This document shows positions 6,846-13,638 of a DNA stretch of 15,672 nucleotides, piece after piece (the stretch's first letter is position 1; every line of letters begins with the position of its first letter). The notes under the pieces were generated by a model. The model made no database searches and was not told the origin of the DNA. It saw only the letters and a list, made by a program, of their open reading frames with translations. Source of the stretch: Bacteroidales bacterium (GTDB lineage: Bacteria > Bacteroidota > Bacteroidia > Bacteroidales > UBA932); NCBI GenBank assembly GCA_018433265.1, contig JAHDRO010000396.1, forward strand, positions 1 through 15,672. The letters are read 5' to 3'. A program made the position numbers and the translations under genes.

Positions 6846-8105
6846 ATGAAAAAAATTTTTAAAGGTGACATTGTCTACACAAAAAGTCCAGCTATGTTTG
6901 AAATCAATGAGGACTCATACCTCATTGTAGAGAACGGTGAAGTAAAAGAAATTTGCCGTTATATTGATAGTATCCCAAGTGATTGTGAGTATTTAGATTA
7001 CACAGGTAAATTGATTATACCAGGATTTGTTGATATTCATCTTCACTCATCTCAATTCTTTAACATTGGATTAGGAATGGATAAGGAACTAATTCCGTGG
7101 TTAAATACATACACCTTTTCTGAAGAAGCAAAGTTTATAGATTTAGAATATGCGAATATTGCATATAGTAAATTTGTATCTGATCTCATAAAAAAAGGAA
7201 CGACAAGTTCAGTAATATACGCTTCAATCCATAAGGAAAGTACGATGCTGTTAATGGATTTGCTAGAGGAAGCAAATCTAAGAGCATATGTTGGAAAAGT
7301 CAATATGGATAGAAATACTATCGATGAATTATGTGAGAATACTGATGAATCTATTGCACAAACAGAGGAAATAATACTAAGCTCAAAAAGCGATAGAGTA
7401 AAACCAATTATAACACCGAGATTTGTACCATCGTGCTCACCAGCATTAATGGAAGGATTATCGAAATTGGCTATTAAGTATAATGTCCCAGTTCAATCTC
7501 ATCTAAGTGAAAATACTAATGAGGTGGAATGGGTGAAGGAATTGCATCCTGATATTGAAAATTATGCTAGTGTTTACAACAAGTTTGGATTATTTGGACA
7601 AACAAAAACGGTAATGGCACATTGTATATACACTTCTGATGATGAGATTGAATTAATGAAAAAGAATGGTGTGTTTGCAGCACATTGTGCACTATCAAAT
7701 TTCAATCTATCAAGCGGTATAATGCCTGTTAGAAAATACTTAGACTATGGGGTAGATGTTGGATTGGGAAGTGACATTTCTGGAGGAAACACTTTAAGCA
7801 TTCCACAATCAATAGTAAGCACGATTCAAGCTTCTAAAATCAAGTGGTTGGAATCGGACAAAGAATTATACCCGTTATCATTTTCTGAGGTTTTTTATAT
7901 GGCCACTAAGGGTGGAGGCAAATTTTTTGGGAAAGTAGGAAGTTTAGAACGAGGCTATAAAGCAGATTTATTGGTAATAGACGACAGCAATTTATTGGAT
8001 ATTAATAAATTCGGTGTATTAGAAAGATTGCAAAAATATATTTACTCTGGAAATGAAAATAACATCATCGCGGTATATGTAGGCGCCAATAGTGTAAATC
8101 ACTAG
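6846..8105 (+). CDS. guaD: Guanine deaminase
   Basis: The enzyme hydrolyses guanine to xanthine and ammonia in the cytoplasm. The 419-residue protein is a metal-dependent amidohydrolase with family marks in order: GFVDIHLHSSQF (metal ligands His65, His67), WLNTYTFSEEAKF, GTTSS, ITPRFVPSCSP, QSHLSEN (His219), KTVMAHCIY (His259) and GLGSDISGG (Asp310). The set ITPRFVPSC, HLSEN and TVMAHC is characteristic of guanine deaminases rather than of chlorohydrolases or cytosine deaminases. Length fits the family (about 420-450). GAGGAG at 6833-6838 supports the ATG at 6846. It lies next to a PucR-family regulator and upstream of a ring-opening amidohydrolase, fitting purine catabolism. A related aminopurine or aminoimidazole deaminase activity cannot be excluded. 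Confidence 0.9.
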   Translation: MKKIFKGDIVYTKSPAMFEINEDSYLIVENGEVKEICRYIDSIPSDCEYLDYTGKLIIPGFVDIHLHSSQFFNIGLGMDKELIPWLNTYTFSEEAKFIDLEYANIAYSKFVSDLIKKGTTSSVIYASIHKESTMLLMDLLEEANLRAYVGKVNMDRNTIDELCENTDESIAQTEEIILSSKSDRVKPIITPRFVPSCSPALMEGLSKLAIKYNVPVQSHLSENTNEVEWVKELHPDIENYASVYNKFGLFGQTKTVMAHCIYTSDDEIELMKKNGVFAAHCALSNFNLSSGIMPVRKYLDYGVDVGLGSDISGGNTLSIPQSIVSTIQASKIKWLESDKELYPLSFSEVFYMATKGGGKFFGKVGSLERGYKADLLVIDDSNLLDINKFGVLERLQKYIYSGNENNIIAVYVGANSVNH

Positions 8106-8131
8106 ACTTTTATATATTACTGTGCTATAAT
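8103..8131 (+). promoter_or_regulatory. Extended -10 promoter for the pucR-type gene
   Basis: TAGACT (8103-8108), a 17-bp spacer and a perfect TATAAT (8126-8131) with the extended TGc at 8123-8125 lie between guaD and the regulator. The -35 box covers the guaD stop codon. Transcription would start near 8138, about 30 bases before the regulator ATG, so the regulator can be expressed apart from guaD. Confidence 0.6.
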
Positions 8132-8167
8132 CAAAATAGTATAGTAAAATTAAGAGGTGGTTGTCGA

Positions 8168-9829
8168 ATGCCCAGGCAAAATGGTATTAGTTTAGAAGAT
8201 GTTTTAAATCTCCCTTTAATGAGCAAGTGCAAATTGATAGCAGGATTTAAAGGAATAAGAAATACTGTATCAAGAGTAAATATAATTGCAGACCCTGATA
8301 TTTTTGATTGGGTAAAAAGCGGAGAGCTTTTATTGACAACTGCATATTCTTTTAATAAAGCAGATAAAGATTATCAAAAAAGCATAATATTAAATGCCAA
8401 AGAACAAAATTTAGCTGGCATAGGAATTAAAATTTCTCCTTACTTGACCAATATGAATGAAGAAATCCTAGCGTTTGCAGAGGAATTGAACTTTCCAATT
8501 ATTGAAATTGACCCTTCTCTACCTTTATCAGAAATTCTTATGGAAGTTATGAAACAAATATATAATAAACAAACTTCCCTACTTGAAAGGATAGAAAAAG
8601 CTCATGAAAAATTTATGGAAATAATGCTTGATGGGAAATCAATGGAAGAAGTACTAGATGTTGTCTATAACAATATAAAAAATCCTGTTGCGCTTAAAAT
8701 GAAACATCAAGATACTTCCTACGAGTACTTTCAAGATATTTCAGAAGATACGATAACAGATCTAAGAAAAGATTTAAATAAATTTTATGATATAAATAAG
8801 TCAAGATCTAAAAAAATGTATGAGGATAAGGTCATTATTTCAGGCAAGTATGTTGATAGAATGGCTATTCCAATTGTATTAAAAGAAGAAGTATATGGTT
8901 ACATTATATCATGGTCTATAAATACTCCACTTGGAGGATTTGATTTATCTATAATGGAATCAGCTTCAACAATTATTTCACTATCTATACTTCAAGATAT
9001 GAACGTAAAGGAAGTAGAGATAAATTACAGATCAGAGTTTTTTGAGGATTTAATTTCTCAAGATTTAAAAAGAAAAAGAAAAGCGCTTGAAAGAGCTCAT
9101 TTTTTCAATCTAGCTCCAAATGATTTTTATATTGTTGAAGTCATGAGCTTTAAGCTTCCACAACTTGAAAATGAAGATGATGATTTTTTATTTGACTATC
9201 TAAAGAAACATTCCAATCAAGTTGTCTCATCTATCGAGGAAACAATGAAGAATTTTTATTTAAATGGTATTGTTTCAACTAAACTAAATGGAATACAGAT
9301 ACTATTAGAATTCCATAATACTAATGATTACAAGAAAAAACTGAATGAGTTCAATTTAAACATCTACGAAACTATAAAGAAAAGTTTAGATAGTGTAGAT
9401 TTAAGAATTGGTGTAGGAAGAATTTATAGAGGGCTGGATAATGCAAATAAGAGCTTCTCTGATGCATTAAGGACTATAAGGACAGGTAAAGAATTAACAA
9501 ATAGAACAATAATAACATATGAAGAGCTTGGTGTTTTTAAGATACTTTGTCAAGATTTTCTAAGTGAGGAATTGGATGATTTCTACAATACAACACTTAA
9601 ACCACTTGTAGATTACGATGAGAAAAAATCTACTGAATTGGTCAAGACTCTCCAATGCTATTTTGATTGTAATGGAAATCTGACTAAAATGTCGGAAACT
9701 TTGTACACACATTACAATACAATACTTTACAGGATAAACAGAATTCAAGAAATAACAGGGGCAAATTTAAACGATTCAAACGATAGATTGAACCTTGAAA
9801 TAGCGTTGAAAATAAAGCAAATGATATAG
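8168..9829 (+). CDS. PucR-family transcriptional regulator
   Basis: This is a 553-residue regulator of the PucR/CdaR type. The N-terminal purine-catabolism-regulator domain (about 5-130) shows ISLEDVLNLPLMSKCKLIAGFKGIRN and PDIFDWVKSGELLLTTAYSF. A middle region (about 150-470) resembles the GAF- and GGDEF-like linker of the family, with IGVGRIYRGLDNANKSFSDALRTI near its end. The C-terminal helix-turn-helix (last 60 residues) includes NLTKMSETLYTHYNTILYRINRIQEITG. Members control purine, allantoin, amino-acid and sugar-acid genes and often sense a pathway intermediate. GAGGTGG before the ATG supports the start. The gene lies between guanine deaminase and the amidohydrolase operon and has its own extended -10 promoter, so it is the likely local regulator. 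The ligand is unknown. Confidence 0.9.
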   Translation: MPRQNGISLEDVLNLPLMSKCKLIAGFKGIRNTVSRVNIIADPDIFDWVKSGELLLTTAYSFNKADKDYQKSIILNAKEQNLAGIGIKISPYLTNMNEEILAFAEELNFPIIEIDPSLPLSEILMEVMKQIYNKQTSLLERIEKAHEKFMEIMLDGKSMEEVLDVVYNNIKNPVALKMKHQDTSYEYFQDISEDTITDLRKDLNKFYDINKSRSKKMYEDKVIISGKYVDRMAIPIVLKEEVYGYIISWSINTPLGGFDLSIMESASTIISLSILQDMNVKEVEINYRSEFFEDLISQDLKRKRKALERAHFFNLAPNDFYIVEVMSFKLPQLENEDDDFLFDYLKKHSNQVVSSIEETMKNFYLNGIVSTKLNGIQILLEFHNTNDYKKKLNEFNLNIYETIKKSLDSVDLRIGVGRIYRGLDNANKSFSDALRTIRTGKELTNRTIITYEELGVFKILCQDFLSEELDDFYNTTLKPLVDYDEKKSTELVKTLQCYFDCNGNLTKMSETLYTHYNTILYRINRIQEITGANLNDSNDRLNLEIALKIKQMI

Positions 9830-9839
9830 AGCACAAATG

Positions 9840-9876
9840 ATTAGAAGAATAAGGTTTTTACCCTTATTCTTCTAAT
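9840..9876. terminator. Convergent hairpin between the regulator and cyclase genes
   Basis: A perfect 15-bp inverted repeat (9840-9854 with 9862-9876) has a 7-base loop TTTTTAC. The cyclase stop codon (complement of 9864-9866) is in the right arm. No long T-run follows the stem on either strand, so termination may be weak or the hairpin may mainly protect 3' ends. Confidence 0.6.
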
Positions 9877-10559
9877 ACTGCAATAGCTCTAATAGGTGAC
9901 CCTGAGCCATCTTTTATTTTCAATGGTAAACCTATATAGAGAAATCTTTTGTTTATAAGCTTGTCTAAATTACATAAATTTTCAGTATTAGTAATGTCAT
10001 ATTCCGCACAAATCATATGTCCGGAGAAATTTATATCATCAGGTGTCAAATCAATAGCTGGTGAATCCACTCCAATGTTTATAACCCCACTTTCAGCTAA
10101 AAACTTTGCAGCTTCATAACTAAGACCAGTGTATTCTTTTTGATAGTTCTCAGTTCCATAGAAACGATCATAATGACCAGTATACAACAACACAATATCA
10201 TTCTTTTTTATTTCTTGCTTTGATCTTTCTAGTGCTTTCCTTAAATCAGCAACTTCTATATAATCTGGATATGTCACGCTACTCAAGTCCAAACATATAG
10301 CGGAGCCAAAGAAGTAATCCAAAGACATTTTATCAATGGTTAAGCCATTTTCTTTAAATTCGCTTATTCCATCGCTATGTGTACCGCAATGTTCACTTAT
10401 AAGTAAATTTCTTGCTGAAAAACCTAAGGTTTTACTTCCTGTTTCTTTCATGTTTTCCTCATAAGTCATATTAGTCATAATAAAAGTTTTTTGATGCATT
10501 GGGAAAATAGACATTCCTTGAAAAATCTCTTGGGTCAAATCTACAATTTTAAGAGCCAT
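9864..10559 (-). CDS. Cyclase-family metal-dependent hydrolase
   Basis: The 231-residue protein belongs to the cyclase family that includes kynurenine formamidase and isatin hydrolase, which hydrolyse amides or open small lactam rings with a bound metal. The metal signature is EHCGTHSDGISEF, with His57, His61 and Asp63; the usual HxGTHxDxP is kept except that Pro is not at the last position. The later blocks VLLYTGHYDRFYG, YPGL-like TGLSYEAAKFLAESGVINIGVDSPAID and GLPLKIKDGSGSPIRAIAVL are family typical. GAGGTGATT lies just upstream of the ATG. The gene is divergent from the amidohydrolase operon and may be co-controlled. Opening of a five-membered lactam such as 4-imidazolone would fit the locus, but the substrate is not shown. 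Confidence 0.8.
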   Translation of the reverse strand: MALKIVDLTQEIFQGMSIFPMHQKTFIMTNMTYEENMKETGSKTLGFSARNLLISEHCGTHSDGISEFKENGLTIDKMSLDYFFGSAICLDLSSVTYPDYIEVADLRKALERSKQEIKKNDIVLLYTGHYDRFYGTENYQKEYTGLSYEAAKFLAESGVINIGVDSPAIDLTPDDINFSGHMICAEYDITNTENLCNLDKLINKRFLYIGLPLKIKDGSGSPIRAIAVLEE

Positions 10560-10699
10560 TTAATCACCTCTTTCATGTGTTAATAATATTATATGACATA
10601 TTTTTTTTTTAGCTATATAAATGTTTTACAAATCATTATAATAAATCAACAAAGTAAAGAGATAATAGACTATTTTTACAATAAATATTTATTAAATAT

Positions 10700-10729
10700 T
10701 CACAAAGTTTATTCAATATAATTGTGATA
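10700..10729. promoter_or_regulatory. Operator-like inverted repeat before the amidohydrolase operon
   Basis: TCACAA (10700-10705) and TTGTGA (10722-10727) form an inverted repeat with half-site centres 22 bp apart, about two helical turns. A TATAAT at 10717-10722 lies between and overlaps them, without a well-placed -35 box. ATTGTGATA at 10721-10729 is the exact inverse of TATCACAAT upstream of guaD. The pattern suggests an operator for the divergent region 10560-10765, but it is short and in AT-rich DNA. Confidence 0.3.
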
Positions 10730-10765
10730 GTATTAATATGTAAATATATAAAGGGAGGGATTATG

Positions 10766-12364
10766 ATGTACGATGTAATTATTAAAAATGCTAGGATACC
10801 ACAAGCGGATGAAACTACATTGACAAACATATTGGTAAAAGATGAAAAGATTGCCGGATTTATTGACAATATTGATGGGATTGACGCAAAAGAAATAATT
10901 GACGCAAATGGACATTTAACATTGCCTGGTTGTATTGATTCGCATACTCATTTTATGTATCAAGGTTTTCCACATAGAGAAAACTTTCTAACAGGTACTG
11001 CCGCTGCAGCAGCCGGTGGAGTAACAACAATTATTGATATGCCTTGTTGTTCTGTGCCATCAGTTAGATCAGTTGAACAGCTTAAATTGAAATTAGATGC
11101 AGTAAGTCCACAGGCACTAGTTGACTTCGCATTTTGGGGTGGAGTAACTGGTGAAGATGTTAGAAACGGATGGTTACATAATGTTGAAGAACAAGCTGAA
11201 TATGGTGTTGTTGCATATAAAGCGTATATGACACCTTCTGTTCCAACATATCCAAGAGTTGACGATCCTGAAATGCTTGAAGCTTTCACAGAAGTTGCTA
11301 AGACAGGACTACCTATAGGGATTCATGCAGAAAACTATGCTATGTGTGATTATTATGTAAAAAAATACCAAAGAGAAGGAAGAACAGATGGACCGGCTTG
11401 GGCAGAAGCAAGATTGGAACTAGCGGAAAAAGTAGCTATAGAGCTAGGAATTAGCTTTGCAGAACATACAGGCGCTAGACTTCACATTGTCCACATGAGT
11501 ACAGGAATAGGTGCAAAATTAATAGGTGAAGGCAAAAAAAGAGGATTAAATGTCACTAGTGAAACATGCCCTCATTATTTAACTTTAAATTATCAAGAAG
11601 CTATGACTAAATATGGTCCATTAGCTAAAATTGCACCACCTCTTAGAACTAAAAAAGACAATGAAGAACTATGGGAAGGATTGAGAAATGGAAGCGTTGA
11701 TTTCATGGCTACTGATCATGCACCATATGAGTTAGAAAGCGAAAAACTAAGCAAGGGAATGAACATATGGACATCTTTCCCTGGATTTCCAGGTGTAGAA
11801 ACAATGGTCCCTCTCCTGATTAGTGAAGGCTACAATAAAGGAAGACTTTCATTGAGTAAATTAGTAGAAGTATTGTCAACAAATGCGGCAAAACATTATG
11901 GTATTTATCCAAAAAAAGGAGCAATGAATATTGGTTCAGATGCCGATTTCACAATCATTGATTTAGATAAGAGATGGAAAGTTGATCCTAAGAAACTTGC
12001 CTCCATGTGTGGTTACACTCCGCTAGAAGGTATGGAACTTAAAGGGAAAGTTGCTAAAACCGTTTTAAGAGGCCATTTAATTTATGAAGACAATGATGAA
12101 AGCGAATTAGCTAAAATGACAGATGAAGATATGCAAAGAATAGTACACAACTATCCTGAGGGGTTAGAAGAAAGGTACAAAGACATATTAAAAGAATTCC
12201 CTCATCTGCATAGTAAAGAATATGAAAACAGCTACAGGAAACAACATCCAGAGATAATCGATGAGCATATAAGGGGCATAAAAGGTATAAAAGTAAAACC
12301 AGGATTTGGTCAGTTTGTTAAGAGACAAAGCATCCAAGTGCTTCCAAGAAGAATAACTTTTTAA
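10766..12364 (+). CDS. Cyclic amidohydrolase (dihydropyrimidinase/hydantoinase/allantoinase type)
   Basis: This metal-dependent enzyme opens a cyclic amide or ureide to an N-carbamoyl carboxylate. The 532-residue protein shows the dinuclear-centre residues: HTH (His60, His62), the likely carboxylated Lys152 in GVVAYKAYM, His187 (IHAEN), His243 (HIVHMSTG) and Asp317 (MATDHAPYE). Family members usually have about 450-480 residues; this one carries an extra C-terminal tail of roughly 80 residues (about 451-532) rich in charged helix. GGAGG at 10754-10758 supports ATG 10766; the adjacent ATG 10763 is nearly as good. It heads the operon with cysteine hydrolase, ubiX, ubiD and shell genes. Substrate is not determined: xanthine, dihydropyrimidine, hydantoin and allantoin are candidates, and the context with guanine deaminase favours a purine-derived ring. 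Confidence 0.88.
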   Translation: MYDVIIKNARIPQADETTLTNILVKDEKIAGFIDNIDGIDAKEIIDANGHLTLPGCIDSHTHFMYQGFPHRENFLTGTAAAAAGGVTTIIDMPCCSVPSVRSVEQLKLKLDAVSPQALVDFAFWGGVTGEDVRNGWLHNVEEQAEYGVVAYKAYMTPSVPTYPRVDDPEMLEAFTEVAKTGLPIGIHAENYAMCDYYVKKYQREGRTDGPAWAEARLELAEKVAIELGISFAEHTGARLHIVHMSTGIGAKLIGEGKKRGLNVTSETCPHYLTLNYQEAMTKYGPLAKIAPPLRTKKDNEELWEGLRNGSVDFMATDHAPYELESEKLSKGMNIWTSFPGFPGVETMVPLLISEGYNKGRLSLSKLVEVLSTNAAKHYGIYPKKGAMNIGSDADFTIIDLDKRWKVDPKKLASMCGYTPLEGMELKGKVAKTVLRGHLIYEDNDESELAKMTDEDMQRIVHNYPEGLEERYKDILKEFPHLHSKEYENSYRKQHPEIIDEHIRGIKGIKVKPGFGQFVKRQSIQVLPRRITF

Positions 12365-12414
12365 TATCTTATTGATTAAATTTTCAAACTAAAATATAAT
12401 GGAGGAAAGATAAA

Positions 12415-13026
12415 ATGACTAAACATGCAATTTTAGTAATAGATATGCTAAACGATTTTGCTGATCCAAATGGAGTTTTATATTGCCCTAATAGTAGAAA
12501 AATAATACCCACAATGCAAAAACTATTTGATTGGGTTAGAGAAAGAAATAGAAATGGAAATGACGATGTCCAACTCATATTTATACAGGAAGCACATAGA
12601 AAAAATGATGCTGATTTTAAAGTAAGGCCAGTTCATGCTGTAAAAGGTACTTGGGGTTCGGACTTTATTGATGAATTAAGACCTTTGGATAATGAATATA
12701 TTGTTCAAAAGAGAAGACATAGTGCATTTGCACACACAGACTTAGATTTATATTGCAGAGAGGAAAAAATAGATACAATAGTTGTTACTGGAACATGGAC
12801 AAACGTATGTGTTAGGAGCTCTGCATCTGATGCATTGTATTATGCATATAAAGTTATAACTCTGAGCGATGCTGTACAATCAAAGACAGAGGAAATGCAC
12901 TTAAGCGGATTGAGAGATTTAAGTATATTTACAAAAGTAATGACTGTAGATGAATATATTGAAGCCTGGGATAAGGGTGTTGATCCATGGGAAGGCGGAG
13001 GAGATAAAGAGAATAAAGTTGAATAA
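12415..13026 (+). CDS. Isochorismatase-fold cysteine hydrolase
   Basis: This 203-residue protein belongs to the family that includes RutB ureidoacrylate hydrolase, N-carbamoylsarcosine amidohydrolase, biuret hydrolase and nicotinamidase. The triad is visible as Asp10 (VIDMLNDF), Lys99 (QKRRHSAF) and the nucleophile Cys132 (GTWTNVCVRSSASDA). The family removes amide or carbamoyl nitrogen from small molecules. GGAGG at 12401-12405 lies 9 bases before the ATG. It directly follows a cyclic ureide-opening enzyme, so it probably hydrolyses the ureido product, releasing ammonia and carbon dioxide. The C terminus is short and acidic (GVDPWEGGGDKENKVE), with no targeting helix seen. Its exact substrate is inferred from context only. 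Confidence 0.88.
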   Translation: MTKHAILVIDMLNDFADPNGVLYCPNSRKIIPTMQKLFDWVRERNRNGNDDVQLIFIQEAHRKNDADFKVRPVHAVKGTWGSDFIDELRPLDNEYIVQKRRHSAFAHTDLDLYCREEKIDTIVVTGTWTNVCVRSSASDALYYAYKVITLSDAVQSKTEEMHLSGLRDLSIFTKVMTVDEYIEAWDKGVDPWEGGGDKENKVE

Positions 13027-13029
13027 CTA

Positions 13030-13049
13030 AGGCGAGCATTAGCTCGCCT
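13030..13049 (+). terminator. Short GC-rich hairpin between the hydrolase and ubiX genes
   Basis: GGCGAGC (13031-13037) pairs with GCTCGCC (13042-13048), extended by an A-T pair, around an ATTA loop. Only a short T-rich stretch (13052-13056) follows. It lies within the apparent operon, so it may be a partial terminator or an mRNA processing and stabilising element that sets different levels for the shell and decarboxylase genes. Confidence 0.5.
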
Positions 13050-13076
13050 AGTATTTAAACGAAAGTGGGGACAAAA

Positions 13077-13634
13077 ATGCGTGTAATAGTTGGGATTACA
13101 GGCGGGAGTGGAGCAATCTATGCAGTATCTTTACTTAAAGCCTTAAATGAACTTAATATTGAAACTCATTTGGTAATTTCAAGAATGGGTGAATTTGTCT
13201 TAAACCAAGAATGCGATTTAAGTGTGAGCGAATTATCTAAATTAGCGAGCTATTATTATAAAAACGATGACTTTATGGCGCCTATTGCGAGTGGATCGTT
13301 TAAAGTTGATGGAATGGTTGTTGTTCCGTGTTCAATGAAAACTTTGTCTGCTATAGCTAATGGATACTCTGACAGCTTATTAACTAGAGCTTGTGATGTG
13401 GTTATTAAAGAAAGCAAGAAATTGGTATTAGTTCCCCGTGAAACACCGTTGAGTTCTATTCATCTAGAGAATATGCTAAAATTAAGCACATTAGGAATAA
13501 AAATATTACCTCCTATTGCTAGTTTCTACAACAATCCTAGTTCGATTGAAGACATAATCATACAATTTACAGGCAGGATTTTAGACAATTTAAATATTGA
13601 AAATAATTTAGTAAATCGATGGAATGGGAGGTGA
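13077..13634 (+). CDS. ubiX: UbiX-family flavin prenyltransferase
   Basis: UbiX joins dimethylallyl phosphate to FMN to make prenylated FMN, the cofactor of UbiD decarboxylases. The 185-residue protein is of normal length and shows the FMN-binding GITGGSGA (6-13), the VVVPCSMKTLSAIANGYSDSLLTRACDVVIKE block, Arg121 in RETPLSSIHLENM, and the C-terminal LPPIASFYNNP. The ATG at 13077 is preferred over a GTG at 13065, because AGTGGGG (13064-13070) then acts as the ribosome site and the protein begins as usual at MRVIVGITGG. Its stop (13632-13634) lies in the ribosome site of ubiD, with only four bases between the genes, so the pair is co-translated. The cofactor role is well established for the family; the partner decarboxylase is the next gene. 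Confidence 0.92.
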   Translation: MRVIVGITGGSGAIYAVSLLKALNELNIETHLVISRMGEFVLNQECDLSVSELSKLASYYYKNDDFMAPIASGSFKVDGMVVVPCSMKTLSAIANGYSDSLLTRACDVVIKESKKLVLVPRETPLSSIHLENMLKLSTLGIKILPPIASFYNNPSSIEDIIIQFTGRILDNLNIENNLVNRWNGR

Positions 13635-13638
13635 AAGA

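Noticed and set aside
10637..10642. TATAAT with TTTACA nearby in the gap before the amidohydrolase
   Set aside because: The spacing is only 6 bp, far too short for a sigma-A promoter. The real promoter of this operon was not identified with confidence.
10960..11289. Long antisense ORF within the amidohydrolase gene, and similar antisense ORFs elsewhere
   Set aside because: They lack ribosome sites and recognisable domains and overlap strongly supported genes on the other strand.
12372..12400. TTGATT, 17-bp spacer and TATAAT just before the cysteine hydrolase, like a strong promoter
   Set aside because: Transcription would begin near 12407, after the GGAGG at 12401-12405, removing the ribosome site. 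The match is more likely a result of AT-rich DNA within an operon.
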